A stretch of DNA of 64,000 nucleotides from Cryptomeria japonica (GCF_030272615.1 NC_081412.1:341369370-341433369); one strand, 5' to 3'; positions 1 through 11,594 are shown, numbered from the stretch's first letter. Notes: generated by a model not told the origin, from the letters alone. A program made the numbers and translations.

Positions 1-899
1 TGCTAGAGGCTGCTGATTTGCCAAGTTCAACATACACCTCCCCTATCAAGATAGACTCACACACATCCGTCAAACTCTCCTTGGAACCATCACCATTAGG
101 CACATTTTCTGTTTTGTTCCCATCTTCTAAGGTCTGATTTGAAAAATCAGACTCATTATGACATGTATCTTCAATATCAAAAGCATCAGTAACACCCAAA
201 CAATGAGTATTTGCATGAGATGACCCCTCACAACCATCATCCTCATGCACCAAAGCATCGAAATCTTGATTATGCTCAGTAGCAAGACTGCTGTCATAAA
301 AGTCAGGGCTGTTATGGCTTGTTTTCCCCTTGCATCCCTCTTGTTTAACACTCATATATTGCATGCCAACTGTAGGAATCCCTCCTACAACTTCCTCCTC
401 ATGTGCCATGACCTTTGAATCATCATTGTGTTCATATGAAGGACTGGTGTTATAAAAATCAGAATGGTTGCCATACCTTTGTGACATGTTTTCAACATTC
501 ATAGGTACCACTTCATCCCTTGTAGCATGTTCATCAAACTTCTCATAGAGATTTTACAAACCTCATTTATGGATGAGTCAATCGGTTCTTCTCTTTTTAT
601 TTGCAGGTGATATGAATTCATAGCATCTTCAGCTTCATCCGGAATACCCATAAATTGGGTGAAAGTAAACATTTCTTGTACCTTTTTTGGAAGGGAGCAA
701 TACTTATGATAGTTGCTCATGACTGTATCATTGAATGCTTTAACAAGGGAGCTCCTCCTTGTACTTTTAGATGTAGTTGTACCTCTAGAGTGTCTTGAAC
801 TCTTTGAAGGTGTTTGACCAAATTCCCTCCCTGCTTGTTTATTTTTACATAACCCTGTCATGATGATTCTTTTTACTATCCAACTGAAAACCAAATCCA
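1..899 (-). pseudogene. Family-1 gag-like ORF, N-terminal part (runs off left edge)
   Basis: This is the start of the protein of a pol-less LTR element, read leftwards from a likely ATG near 862, about 85 nt after the PBS. The first part (about 862-499) is basic and Ser/Thr-rich. A frame change near 500-530 then leads into an acidic, low-complexity stretch that stays largely open to the window edge. Repeated SDF(Y/H)(D/N) and (E/N)SDFS(N/D)QTLE motifs in that stretch match the first ORF segment of the complete element at 42836-45934, which ties the two together. No protease, RT or integrase motif is visible. The biochemical role is unknown; gag-like is inferred only from its place directly after the PBS. 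The rest of the element lies outside the window. Confidence 0.6.
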
Positions 900-945
900 A
901 TCACACCAAGTGAATGCAATCATAACCCACAGGCTGACAGGATTA

Positions 946-958
946 GGCTTTGATACCA
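946..958 (-). other. Primer-binding site (initiator Met tRNA type)
   Basis: On the minus strand the sequence TGGTATCAAAGCC sits one base downstream of the LTR end. It differs by one base from the plant initiator-Met PBS TGGTATCAGAGCC. It fixes the orientation of the left-edge element and the LTR boundary at 960. Confidence 0.8.
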
Positions 959-959
959 C

Positions 960-1199
960 TGAAAGATCCCAAATGGATCCTGCTCTACTCCTTGGTCCCC
1001 CAGGTGGTCATTCAATCAACTGACAGTTCTCCCTAAAAAACAGGAACTGTCTTCTGAAGGTCCAAAATGGTTCACAGAGCCCCTGCAAAGCTCCATGACC
1101 CTCAGAATGAGTCCCCTAACCATGTCATTGACCTACGGGAACTCGAATGGTAGGTCAACCCCTGCTCATCTCAGGTCACCTAGAAAAGGGGACATTACA
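960..1199 (-). repeat. Short 5' LTR of the left-edge family-1 element
   Basis: This 240-bp LTR begins TGTAATGTCCCC (at 1199) and ends in TTTCA (at 960), directly before the PBS. The same TGTAATGTCCC start recurs at 11081, 12170, 16441, 42854 and 47505. At 240 bp it is much shorter than the 1.5-kb LTRs of the related element at 41346-47505, so lineages that share a coding region carry different LTRs. The partner LTR and the target-site duplication lie outside the window. Confidence 0.7.
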
Positions 1200-1269
1200 C
1201 ATGGTTATGTAACAAATAAATATATGTATGTATGCAATATATTTGTAAATATTTTGGAACAATAGTAGT

Positions 1270-1285
1270 AATTAAGGAATATGTA
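1270..1285 (+). repeat. Left copy of 16-bp direct repeat (putative TSD)
   Basis: AATTAAGGAATATGTA occurs here and again at 10366-10381, where it follows the A-rich tail of the LINE. It is the best candidate target-site duplication for that LINE, but the left copy lies 2.8 kb upstream of where LINE sequence becomes recognisable. Confidence 0.55.
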
Positions 1286-1854
1286 TGCAACACTTCAGAA
1301 AAGATAATTTTCGGCAGTACCGTTTCAAAATAGAGCATGTGAGATTAGAATTTACAGGAGTTTACGAAAACCGGGACGCTCCTTGCACATACCTTTCGGC
1401 ATTGCCATTCCACAGTTGGAGACTAAGTGCGATTTCTAGGTCAAGATATATCTTATTTACCGCTTGATCATCTCACTCAATCCATCAAACTAGTATAGTA
1501 GATCTCATTTCAGAGAATTTCAGGATCGGCGAACATTATATTTAACGATGGTTGGATCCAATTGTATCAAAACGGTTGATTGAGATCGGTCTTGTTCTGG
1601 ATCATTTCATACAATCGAGCAATTCAGAAATAATACAGTGATCGGACATGGCTGATAGAGGACATTTGGGTTCATGGGCGGATGTGGGTTGGGAAGACCC
1701 GCCTCATGTTCCGCAGTGGGTCTGCACGAACAGCAGATGGAAGGACATGGCGATACAGGTAAACCGAAGCGGAAATAACAAGGTTTTTCAGCCAGCTTCA
1801 AAATACTTTCAAGGCTTCTTTGGGAACAGACACAGTGTGGCATGTGTAAAGTTC
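1286..1854. other. Unassigned segment between the 16-bp repeat and the copia LTR
   Basis: This 569-bp segment is less AT-rich than its surroundings and has no recognised repeat hallmark. A short plus-strand ORF (1648-1857, 69 codons) has a Trp-rich start (GSWADVGWEDPP) but no recognised family. A minus-strand ORF of 88 codons overlaps it. It could be part of a transcript captured upstream of the LINE, or old flanking DNA into which the copia element inserted. I cannot assign a function. Confidence 0.3.
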
Positions 1855-3320
1855 TGATGCCAATAGCTAACAAGATGAGAGGGGGGGTGAATCATACAAA
1901 CTTAATCTTCCATAAAATCAACAGATTCAACCTCGGTAACTTATACTTCAGCAATATAACCAAAAACTGCTAAACATGCTAACTCATAAACACATAATCA
2001 TCATAACACATATAACACCAGATTTAACGTGGAAACCCAAATAGGGAAAAACCACTGTGGGATTTCGGACCCACTAAGAAATATACTCTTCTAGAGTATG
2101 CTCGGTTAAAAGCAAATCTTGTTAAAGATTACAAACACATTGCTAGATGTGACTGGGTTAAGGGATTTCCCTCAGATCTGTTAGGATCTTCACTTTGTTA
2201 GAAGTGACCTTGTCAAAGGATTTCAAACACTCTTTTAGAATGTTACCTTGCTAGAGGGTTTACAAATAAGACTGTTAAGTCCACTCGGTTAAGAGATTTT
2301 CTGTCACTTACAAAATAACAGTAGTAAAAATATATCTGCAACTTCACATCTAAAATGCTAAAGCAGATTCTTATTTGCTCAAAACAATCTTGTCATAGGA
2401 CTTATCTTGTCCCTCTGTTGGGCTCCCTACTCTGTTATTCAAACAGGTCTTCAAGCTTCTGTGCTCGGTAATCACTATGTAGCATCCCTGTGCTTACACT
2501 TGCCCGCATCCATTGTTCATCAATAATTTCTTATTTATAAACAATTTGCTAACCGCTGAATCTCCTTGATCACATTTCCCATGATCAATCATAGCCATCA
2601 GATCTTCAATCTTGACTAGGTTCAATGTATCCTTAGATCTGAAAACGTTTTACCCCGCCTTGGAACTTGCATTCCTTCCTAGGAACTTGTGCTAGGTTAT
2701 TGCGGTTCAATCTGTGCTGTAGATCTTCCTCTTGATTTTCCATTGCCGTAGATCCTTAACAAACTTCATGCGCGGCATACCAATCATTTATTCATCTCCA
2801 GCTCATCAACATCCTTCATTAAATAATGCTTTTATCCATCCAATGCGATCTGTCATAACTCGGTTGTTACTCGGTAAATACTAAACTTTACTCGGTAGAC
2901 ATTCCGCCTTCATTAACCGATATTGATAACCTTAGGGTTTACGGACTAGGTTCTTTGCTCGGTGACATAGTATAGTATTAACCTTACAATCAACAACATA
3001 TGTAGGATATCAAGACAATCTAAACATCATGATCTCATCATTGTCTAACTCGGTAATAGTTGCCCATTGAATAACTTATTTCTCCCCTTATTCATCACAT
3101 TCTTTCTGTGTTTTTTACCGACATCTTAATTCTCTTCAAATCAATTTTCTCAAGATATGGCAACATCATACTGAATCAGAAAATCAATTTCTTGACATCA
3201 ATGACAAAATAATATTGTAAAGACAGCAATCATCCTCCTTCAGTTATATCAATAATCTCCAACAACCTTCTCAATATCCTTATTGAATATCAACAATCTC
3301 CTTGTATTGAAATGCCAACA
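1855..3320 (-). repeat. 3' LTR of a Ty1/copia element
   Basis: On the minus strand this 1,466-bp LTR starts TGTTGGCATTTC (at 3320), after a GGGGAAGAT purine tract, and ends GGCATCA (at 1855). The Ty1/copia RNase H tail upstream sets the class. The plus-strand block GATGAGAGGGGGGG near 1874-1887 is typical of SIRE/Maximus-type copia LTRs (recalled from known elements). A CTCGGT(A/T)A motif recurs at least eight times inside the LTR. The 5' LTR and most of the coding region are missing because the LINE joins at 4093. Confidence 0.7.
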
Positions 3321-3866
3321 ATCTTCCCCTTTGGCATTGATGGCAATACCAACTTTTAAATGGTAATACCAACAAGATATTCAAATTGATTCGGATTCAG
3401 ATTGCTGTTAGACTGCTCCTGTTATCCTTGAGCGGTTAAAAATCGTCTGAAGTCTTCTAGGCTTTCTCCCTCTTTCATTAGTCTTCTAAGCTGTTATCTT
3501 GCATTTAGTCTTCTCCCTTTTTCAGTAATCTTCTCCCCCTGTCATTAGTCTTTTGTTATCTTCTTCATTTAGGGCTTTACCATTTAGTTCTACCATTTAG
3601 TCTTCTCCCCCTTTGACAACAATGCCAAAAAGTAAAAGAACTAAATCATGAACTCTTCTGCTGTGAAGTGCTTGCTTTTGCTGTGTTACACATGTATCAT
3701 TTCAGTCTCGGTCGGAGCAACCTTTCCTTAAATACTATTTCCTGTATTCTGTTCCCTGGTCACTTTCCTGCACACTTTTAGAAAACCTCCTAAAGTGCGT
3801 AAATCAACATGAATCCACACGTAATATTCTGTAGATTCATCGAATTGATGCTTTCACCGAACTCTG
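3321..3866 (-). other. Copia 3' untranslated region with repeated purine blocks
   Basis: This lies between the copia stop codon (3867-3869) and its 3' LTR. On the minus strand it holds several purine-rich blocks of the AAAGGGGGAGAAG type (near 3604, 3532, 3500 and 3466, and the final one at the LTR junction). Two blocks follow a TTTGGCATTG(A/T)TG stretch. Multiple polypurine blocks before the 3' LTR are a known trait of SIRE/Maximus copia elements. No env-like ORF is visible. Confidence 0.6.
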
Positions 3867-4092
3867 TCAGTGAGTAGAAGATAGGGGTAGGACCCCTAAC
3901 TTGCTTCTGAGATACTCAAAAGTGTCCCTTGGCAGCGACGTTGTGAAGATGTCTGCTATTTGCTCCTTTGAACTGATATATTCCAGCACAACTTTCTTCT
4001 CTTGAACTTCTTCTCTTGAACTTCTTCTCTGAGATAATGATACTTTATAGAAATATGTTTTGTCTTTGATTCTCCTTCTTTCAGAGATGAGG
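3867..4092 (-). pseudogene. Ty1/copia RNase H C-terminal fragment
   Basis: The minus strand encodes the end of a copia polyprotein. The motifs VVLEYISSKEQIADIFT, LPRDTFEYLRSKLGV and LSSTH before the stop match the conserved RNase H tail of plant Ty1/copia elements. A short internal duplication of a GAAGTTCAAGAGAA unit shifts the frame near 4010-4030. All upstream copia sequence is lost at the junction with the LINE near 4093. RNase H normally degrades the RNA strand of the RNA/DNA hybrid; this fragment cannot function. Confidence 0.85.
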
Positions 4093-5636
4093 TATTAAGA
4101 ACTTCGCATCATTGGTTTGGAAAACATTTAATTTCAATTGCGGCTTGGAAACCTTTTTTTGTTCCTTCTTGGTCTAGTTCGAAACTTATTCCTTTCTGGT
4201 TTGGTTTACGTAAAATTCCTTTTGAATTTATGGATCCAAATGTTCTTGAGAAAATTGGAAATACTATTGGAACTTTTTTAACATCTAAAATGGACTTTGT
4301 GGAGGGGGAGGTTCTGGTAAAAATTTGTGTTCTTATTAACCCTAACAATGTTTGCCCCCGTACTTGTAATATCAAGTCTCATGATGGTATTTGGCACCAG
4401 TCAATTGAGAAATTAGATATGGACCTTCTTAAGTCTCCTTTACTTTTGGATGCTCCTTTACTTATGGATTTTAAGAAAAACCAGCAGGTTGTTGACTCTG
4501 TCCCTAAATCCCTTAATAAAGATAGTTTGTCGGCGGGACCTTCGATTGAAGGATGTGGAAATGTCTCTTCGCATAAATTGGTAGAAACAGGTCACATTAA
4601 TCTTGAAAATAATCCATTGTGTCGTAGTTCTGGGAAACCAAATGATCACACTTCGAGTTCGGTCTCACTTTCGTCTTTACTGACAACATTTTCTAATAAC
4701 GGGGGTATAGTGGATGGTAATCCTCCGATGAATGGAGTAGATCATCCATTGATGATAGATTGCCCTAAGATGCCAAATAATCACACAAAGGGTAAGGACG
4801 ACAATTTGTCTTCATGCACTCAAAAGGAGGTTTTGGATTCTTCAAAGAATGTGAATTTAAATAAAAATGCAGTGGTTGATATGGAAACTATTAAACAGGT
4901 ACCTGCCATAGGTTTTCCTAATGATGCTTCTTTAGTTCAGGAAATTAAGAATTTGGTGTCTAATAATTCCCCTCTGAATGTTGGAATTAATATGGCTAAT
5001 GAATCTTCCTTAGGGAATAGTAAACCGTCAGAGGTTGTCCCTGTTATTATGCCAGATGAGAATTTGGTTCAGCGAGTACATGATATTTTTAACAATCATG
5101 CACATCAAATGGGTGAGGGTATTACTGATAGAGTTGTTTGTTCAATTGAGAATGATTTGGGGGGTATAAACTCGACCCTTCCAATTTCTGCATCTGCTAA
5201 TCCTTTTGCAGTTTTGGCTACAACAGAGTTGGGTTTTGAAGATAATCCATTTATCTTGGCTTCTTCAAAGTCATGCAAGAGTTTACCAATTGTCCAAACA
5301 ACTCTGGTTTTTTCACCATCGGTGGTTTCTCCTAGGAGAGGTAGGCCTTCAAATAATCTTAAGCCTCAAATGGAAATTGATGCTGGAATTCAAAAGACTT
5401 TGTCCCTTTCTCCTGCTGATGGGCAAGGGAGGCATTCGGTCTTTCTTGGTAGGCCTAAGAAAACATGCCTAACTCCTGTAAGTGTAAAAAGAAAGAGGAG
5501 TAAACGATTTGTGACTAGTCCTCCTGTGACAAGATCAGGGGCTGTGAAACGTAATTTGCAAGGTTGCTTTGGGGAAAGCAAAAATTCTCCGATTAATGGG
5601 AAGAAGGGAGCTTCAGCCTCCCCTCGAGGACAATGA
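4093..5636 (+). pseudogene. LINE ORF1 (nucleic-acid-binding protein), 5'-truncated
   Basis: The frame is open from 4095 to the stop at 5634-5636, giving about 513 codons with no start of its own. The ATG at 4230 is probably internal. The first 70 residues (LISIAAWKPF..., FWFGLRKIPFEF, VLEKIGNTIGTF) resemble the DUF4283-type region that opens plant L1 ORF1 proteins. The middle is Asn/Ser-rich and the C-terminal 120 residues are Lys/Arg-rich, suiting RNA binding. No CCHC knuckle is clear. In L1 elements this protein coats the element RNA. The long open frame contrasts with the broken ORF2. Confidence 0.75.
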
Positions 5637-8600
5637 GAATTATTTCTTGGAATGTTAAGGGCTTAAATGCCCCTAACAAGAGATGCTACTTAATTAAGTG
5701 TGATATTTTTATGTTGCAAGAAACAAAGTTGTCAAAGGAGTCTGCTGATTTTTTTTTTCATCTTGGAGAAGGTGGAATTTTCTTTCTTCTCCGGCTTGTG
5801 GTGCTTCAGGAGGTTTGACACTGCTTTGGAATAATTATAATATTGAGGTACAGTTAGTGGCATCTGCTACAAATTGGATGTTGGCTTTAGTTATAAGCAA
5901 GATTTCGAAGGTTAAATTCTGGCTTTTTAACATTTATGCTCCGTCAAGAATTCAAGGGAAGAGTAAATTATGGGGTGAATTAAAGAGGATTTCTTCTCCC
6001 TTAAAATATGGTTCCTTTATTATCTTCAGGGAAGATTTTAATGCTATCACTAATTTAGATGAGAAAAGAGGAGGTGTTTTTCCTAATAAAAGGATTATGG
6101 ATGACTTTGGGGATTTCCTTTCTGGCATGTGCCTTTTTGATTGTAAGTCTTAGAATGGGGTTTTCACATGGACAAACATGAGAAGGGATTTTTCTCAGAT
6201 TGCTGAGAGATTAGATCGGTTTTTGTTATCTGAGAATTGGATTGATTCAGATTTTGAATTATTTTCCTCTATTCTACCGGTCTCGGGTTCTGATCATTTT
6301 CCAATTTCCCTTTCAGTTATTGAGGATAGAGCTTCTTTTAAGTCTCCATTTAAATTTGAGCCCATGTGGTTTAGGGATTCTTCCTTTTTGCCTTTGCTTA
6401 TGAAATGGTGGAATTCTGCTCCTTTTTGTTCTGGGTCCTGTATGTTTCAGATTGCTAAGAAGTTAAGTTATTTGAAATTGAATATTAGGGAATGGAATAT
6501 CTCGCATTTTAAGAACATTTTTCAGAAGAAACAAAGGATTCAAGATATGATTGAGTGTTTTAATACTCATGTGCTTCCACATGGTATGGTGCCACAAGTT
6601 TTTGATGAATTAAAGTCACTAAAATTACAGCTTGAGGAGGTGTTAGCTAGAGAGGAAATCTATTGAAGACAAAAATCTAGAGAGTTATGGCTTTCAGATG
6701 GTGACAGGAACACAAATTTTTTTCATTCTTCAACTAAAATTAAAAGATGTAAGAATAGGATATCTTGTATTCAGTGTCAGAATGGGAATTTATTGACACA
6801 GCCAGAGGACATCACTTCAGAGGCAGTTAGGTTTTTTAAGTCATTATTATCTTCGGAAAATGGAAATCTCAGCAATGATATTATATCTAATATTCCTCCT
6901 TTAGTATCTTTGGAAGACAATAAGATGTTGATGTCTCCCGTTTCCTTAGAAGAAGTTAAGAGTGTTGTCTTTGCCATGAATCCGGATAAAGCCTCGGGAC
7001 CAAATGGTTTTACTCTATTTTTTTAGAAATGTTGGGATTTTGTGGGAAATGATGTTTTATTGGCTCTCGAGGAAGCTAGGAGAAATAGGTCTATTTTAAA
7101 AGAACTTAATACTACAATTATTCCTAAAAAAGAGGATACTAAGACTTTTGCTGACTTCCGCCCCATTGCTTTATGTAACACTTTGTATAAGATATTTACG
7201 AAGGCAATTTCCCTTAGGTTGGCAAAAATTCTACCTAGGATCATTTCATTGGAGCAAGGTGGTTTTGTTCCCGGAAGGGAGACGACAGAGGGTGCAATTG
7301 TAGCACATGAGGTGCTGCATTCTATTTCCACCCAAAGAACCCCGACCATGATACTTAAACTAGACATGATGAAGGCTTATGATAGAGTAGAGTGGGGGGC
7401 TTTATGTGTTGTTTTTGAGAAGTTAGGTTTTTCCAAGGCCTGGGTCAAATGGATTCGTGCATGTATTTCTTCTGCAAGATTCTCGGTTTTAATTAATGGT
7501 TCTCCTTGTGGTTTTTTCACTTCCTCTAGGGGTTTGAGACAGGGAGATCCCCTTTCTCCTTTTTTGTTTATTCTCCTAGTTGAAACCTTTAGTTGGGCTA
7601 TTAGGGCTGCTAAAGTGGGGGGGCTTTGGAAAGGTATTAGGATTCAGAATATTCCCCAAAGTATTTCTCATTGTCTCTTTTCAGATGATACTCTGTTATT
7701 TGGACATGCTTCGTTAGTTGAGGCAAAAGTGATTAAAGGAATAATACAAAATTATGCATCGTTTTCTGGTCAAAAAGTGAATGGTGATAAATCAAATATT
7801 TTTTTCCTTAATACATCACAATTGGTTTAGCATAGGTTGCAATCCTTTTGGGATTTGAGACTGGAAATCTTCCATGTACTTACCTTGGGATTCCTTTCTT
7901 TGTTAAACAGGATAAGATTGGTTTTTGGGATAAGATTATTTCGGTCATTTCTAAAAGAATTCTCTCATGGAATCATAGATGGTTAACTTTGGTAGGTAAA
8001 ATTGTTCTCATCAAGTCTGTTTTGAATTTTGTTCCCATATATCTCATGTCTGTTTTGAAGTCTCCAAAAGCAGCTATTGTTAGTTTACATGATACTCTTA
8101 GAGATTTTCTTTGGAACAATAATAAAGATGGCAAGAAGAAACTCCCTTTAGCTGCATGGGATAAGGTATGTTTGCCTAAGGAACTTGGGGGAACAGGAAT
8201 TCGGAGTCTGGAGAATCAGAATTTAGCCTTAGGTGCTAAGTTGGTTTGGAAATTATATGACAAGCCTAGCTCCTTATGGGCACAGATTATGTTTGCCAAA
8301 TATTTAAATAATGGACCGAGAGAGTACATTTTTAAAGTCTCAAATTTGCCTTCGGATTCTGCTATTTGGAATTTCCTTTGTAAATGTAGATCAGTTATTT
8401 TGCCTCATCTCTCATGGATTGTTCATAATGGTAGAAAGGTCAGATTCTGGGATGAAGTATGGAATGGACACACACCTTTGGTGAATATTAGGGATTGGTC
8501 TCCTTTGATCACTATTCTTTCCTCCCTTTGGTGTGTTTTTGTAGCAGATTATTTTGAAATTGTGACTAGTGGACCCCTTAAGCTAGCTAGATGGAAGTCG

Positions 8601-9848
8601 ATTGATTTCTTAGATGTTAATCAAAGCATGAAATTAGATTTTGAGAAGATATTGGGGGATAGAATTGTATTTCTTTCTGATTCTGAGGATGAACTTATTT
8701 GGACAAAGAATATTTCTGGTAAGTACACTGTTAAAGATGGTTACAACTCTTTTATGGTTGCTAAAGATTTATCTTCTTGGCCTTATAAGTTGTTTTGGCA
8801 TTTGGCTTGTCTTCCTAAAGCTGGAGCCTTTGCTTGGTTGGCAGTTCAGGACAGAGTCCTTATAGGTATGAGACTAGACAGGCTTGGTATTACTGTTGTT
8901 TTCCCTTGTGTCCTTTGTAACAAAAATTTGGAATCTTCTTCAGACCTATTCCTACATTGTGATTATGCTTATGAATGTTGGCAGTGGTTGTTTGAGAAGT
9001 TAAATATATCCTTTGTTATTGGTAAGGATCTCATTTCCCATTTTAGATCTTGGCCCTTTATGTTTGCCTCATCTTTTTATGCATGCCTTTGGATCATATC
9101 TCCATCTATTGTGATTTGGAATGTTTGGCTAGAGAGAAACAACAGGATATTTTAAAAAACAAGGTCTCCTGTGTCTGAGGTTCTATTAAAAATTGAGTTT
9201 TTAATCTCTGAGGTTGCTTTGTCGTTTATTTATAAGAATTTGGAAAATCTTACTTCTTTTTCGCACTGGGATAGTAGAGTTACTAGAGTTTGGAAGCTGC
9301 TGTCAGTTTTACCCTCTCATGGTTCAATTTTAAAAAAGAATGATACAATAGGTAAGAGATGCTCTCCTAGATAGAAACCTCCTCCGCAGGGGCACTTTAA
9401 ACTGAATTTTGATGGGGCCTCTCGTGGTAACCTTGGGCCGGCTGGGGTAGGCATGGTAATTTATGATCACAATGCAAATTTTATTCGAGCTAAGTGTCAT
9501 GCTATTGGTTTTAAAACTAACAATTATGCGGAATTTCATGCTTTGTCTTTTGGATTGGATATGGCAATCTCTTTGGGAATTAATGACTTAATAATTGAAG
9601 GTGATTCTATGGTGATTATTCAATGTGTTATGAAAAAGAAATCGAATTGTTGGAATTTGCAGTATATACTTAATCCCATTTTACAAAATTTAGAATTGTT
9701 TGAATCTTTCTTGGTATCCCATTGTTACAGAGAAGTTAATAAGATTGTAGATTATTTGACAAATTTAGCCATTGATAGCAATGCTAATCAGCGAGAGGTG
9801 GGTTTTGAGGAAATTCCTTCTAGGGTATGGGAAGGTTTGCAGCAATAG
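5633..9848 (+). pseudogene. LINE ORF2: endonuclease, reverse transcriptase, RNase H
   Basis: Domain order is clear despite breaks. The AP-like endonuclease (5633-6330) has SWNVKGLNAPNK, QETK and SDHFPI; the usual GDFNAI box reads REDFNAI. The RT (about 6940-7800) has FRPIALCNTLYKIFTK, LKLDMMKAYDRVEW, GLRQGDPLSPFLF and FSDDTLLF in place of FADDTLLF. A zinc-binding region (8720-9000) has CVLCNKNLESS and LFLHC. The RNase H (9400-9780) has FDGASRGN, an AEFHAL Glu and EGDSMVI, matching the D-E-D core. Breaks include stops at 6154-6156, 6664-6666, 7024-7026, 7828-7830, 9153-9155 and 9372-9374 and frame changes near 5800 and 7840. It would have driven target-primed reverse transcription. Confidence 0.9.
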
Positions 9849-10365
9849 TCATATGATTCTCTTGAGTAACGTTGATGTAAAATTGTATGATGATAATTAT
9901 TCACGCTTTCCCCTTTCATTTCAAGTATTCATGTTCATTGTCTGGAGGAGAGTTCGAGCTCATGGTATTTGATACAATAGTGTTTTTCCAAAGGTTTTTT
10001 GATACTTTCCTTTTTGGCAGGAAGGTTTTTGGCTCAGGGCTTTGGAAAATTTTGTCTTCTTCCATTGATAGCAGTTGTGGAGTCTACATTTGAAAATTAT
10101 CCGATGGGTTTTTTTTGGCAAATTGTCATATGGGCTCTATGCAAAACTAATATTATATGTGTTGTAACTGCATTTTGTATGTGGTTTTGGGTGGGTTGTA
10201 TAAACTGATCCGTTAGATACTATAGGTTTATTTTATGAGCTGTGACCGGAGGTTTTCTTCCTAGGGTTCTTTCCTCTGGTATGCTCTTTGAATCCTGTGT
10301 AAAAAATAAAAAAATATTAATAAAAAAGTTTAGTTAAATAATCCACTTTTATTGAAAAAAAATAA
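9849..10365 (+). other. LINE 3' UTR and A-rich tail
   Basis: About 450 bp of T-rich non-coding sequence follows ORF2. Two A-rich tracts follow (10297-10330 and 10355-10366), the second ending directly at the 16-bp repeat. No gene is visible. The tract between them may be a short 3' transduction or an internal poly(A) site. Confidence 0.6.
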
Positions 10366-10381
10366 AATTAAGGAATATGTA
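10366..10381 (+). repeat. Right copy of 16-bp direct repeat (putative TSD)
   Basis: AATTAAGGAATATGTA repeats 1270-1285 exactly and starts where the LINE A-rich tail ends, the position expected for a LINE target-site duplication. Confidence 0.55.
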
Positions 10382-10668
10382 GATGCAGACATAAAATATA
10401 GATGATAATGAAATATAAATCGTTCGATGAATAAACAATAATTTGGCTATGTGATGGAGGCTATTGGGAGAAAAGTCCTTTAGCCGAATGCAGGGATTAT
10501 GATAATCCCTGGTAGGCAGTATATACTGAATATCTATATGCATATATGTTATGGCTTGGTTGACAAAGTTCATCCAAGAAGACGGATCTGGCCGGTCCTC
10601 TCTGGTAGACTTGGATTATGAGATGCATCATCCAAGGCAAGGAATTGATCATATATGATGGTTTTCCT

Positions 10669-10867
10669 TGGTATGGCTTGGGTGTAAGAAATTACATCCA
10701 AGACAGGAATCGAATTAACCTTCGATTTCCTGGTATGGCTTGGGTGTAAGAAATTACATCCAAGACAGGAATCGAATTAACCTTCGATTTCCTGGTATGG
10801 CTTGGGTGTAAGAAATTACATCCAAGACAGGAATCGAATTAACCTTCGATTTCCTGGTATGGCTTGG
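10669..10867 (+). repeat. 62-bp tandem repeat, three units plus partial
   Basis: Three near-identical 62-bp units begin at 10669, 10731 and 10793, each starting TGGTATGGCTTGGG. A partial, diverged unit follows, and related TGG(T/A)-CCAAG sequence precedes the array from about 10600. Each unit carries a short inverted pair (CTTGG / CCAAG). Confidence 0.9.
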
Positions 10868-10988
10868 AACCAAGATGGGTTCCAAGAAGGCGAGCTTCAC
10901 AGCCGCCTAAGGACATGTCCCAGTACTGCACTCGTATCCTTTTTATTAAATAAGAATTGAGATTAGTGTTAATTGCAAATTAGATTAG

Positions 10989-10989
<1 letters not shown>

Positions 10990-11021
<32 letters not shown>
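10990..11021 (+). repeat. (AT)n microsatellite
   Basis: An uninterrupted run of about 16 AT dinucleotides lies inside the LTR-like fragment. Confidence 0.95.
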
Positions 11022-11027
<6 letters not shown>

Positions 11028-11090
11028 ATTCTAACAATCTGTTTTGCAGGATAGTGATCTCTAACTAGCAGGGACATTACACCCAACGCT

Positions 11091-11103
11091 CTCATTTATA
11101 CAT
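11091..11103 (-). promoter_or_regulatory. TATA box of the minus-strand family-A LTR
   Basis: Minus-strand ATGTATAAATGAG lies 1.07 kb from the LTR start, matching the position of the TATA box in the plus-strand copy (24058-24066) once its insertion is removed. Confidence 0.5.
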
Positions 11104-11594
11104 TTTGAAGGCTCAAATTCAAATTCAAATGCAAATGCCTCCAAATTCGCCCAAATCACATGTCATTTCATCCCTCTCACATTTGACGATTTATATCATT
11201 TCATTTCCTTCAAGTATATGGTGCCCAAGATGAAAATCCACCACCTAGGCTTCAAGTTCGAACTTTTCCCTTGGTCCACACTTTGCAACATAAAAACACT
11301 ATAACTTAAGCACATTTTCATCCATATCGCCACTTTTGATAAATATAATGCTTAAAAAATAATATTCATGAAATTGCACTTAGGCGTCCAAAAAGAAGGT
11401 GAAATAATTCACCCAAAAGACTTAGGATAAAATTAATATTTTCTCCCTTCCTAAGTCGTCCATCCATAAAATAATCAAATATTACTACCTCATGCCTAGG
11501 GTATTAATATATTAAAAAAATACCTTCTCAAATACTGATTATTGCCAAATTGAGCGAGAGATTAAGTGCTGGAAATCACCAAAACTAAATTGAG

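Larger units (their letters stand above)
4093..10365 (+). mobile_element. L1-type LINE retrotransposon, 5'-truncated and degenerate
   Basis: This non-LTR element starts inside ORF1 and contains ORF1, ORF2 (endonuclease, RT, zinc-binding region, RNase H), a 3' UTR and an A-rich tail. Presence of a C-terminal RNase H and the zf-RVT-like region places it with plant L1 elements. ORF1 and ORF2 overlap in an ATGA at 5633-5636, which suggests coupled termination and reinitiation. The ORFs carry several stops and frameshifts, so it is dead. There is no recognisable target-site duplication directly at 4093; the plausible pair is 1270-1285 and 10366-10381. Confidence 0.9.
10382..11081 (-). repeat. LTR-like fragment (minus) with tandem repeat
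   Basis: Read on the minus strand the segment begins TGTAATGTCCCTGCTAG at 11081, the LTR start shared by family-1 elements here. It interrupts another minus-strand LTR just after that LTR's TATA box. It contains an (AT)n tract and a 62-bp tandem repeat. Its other end is not defined. If the LINE block is taken out, it would continue into 1200-1270. No coding region is visible. Confidence 0.5.
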
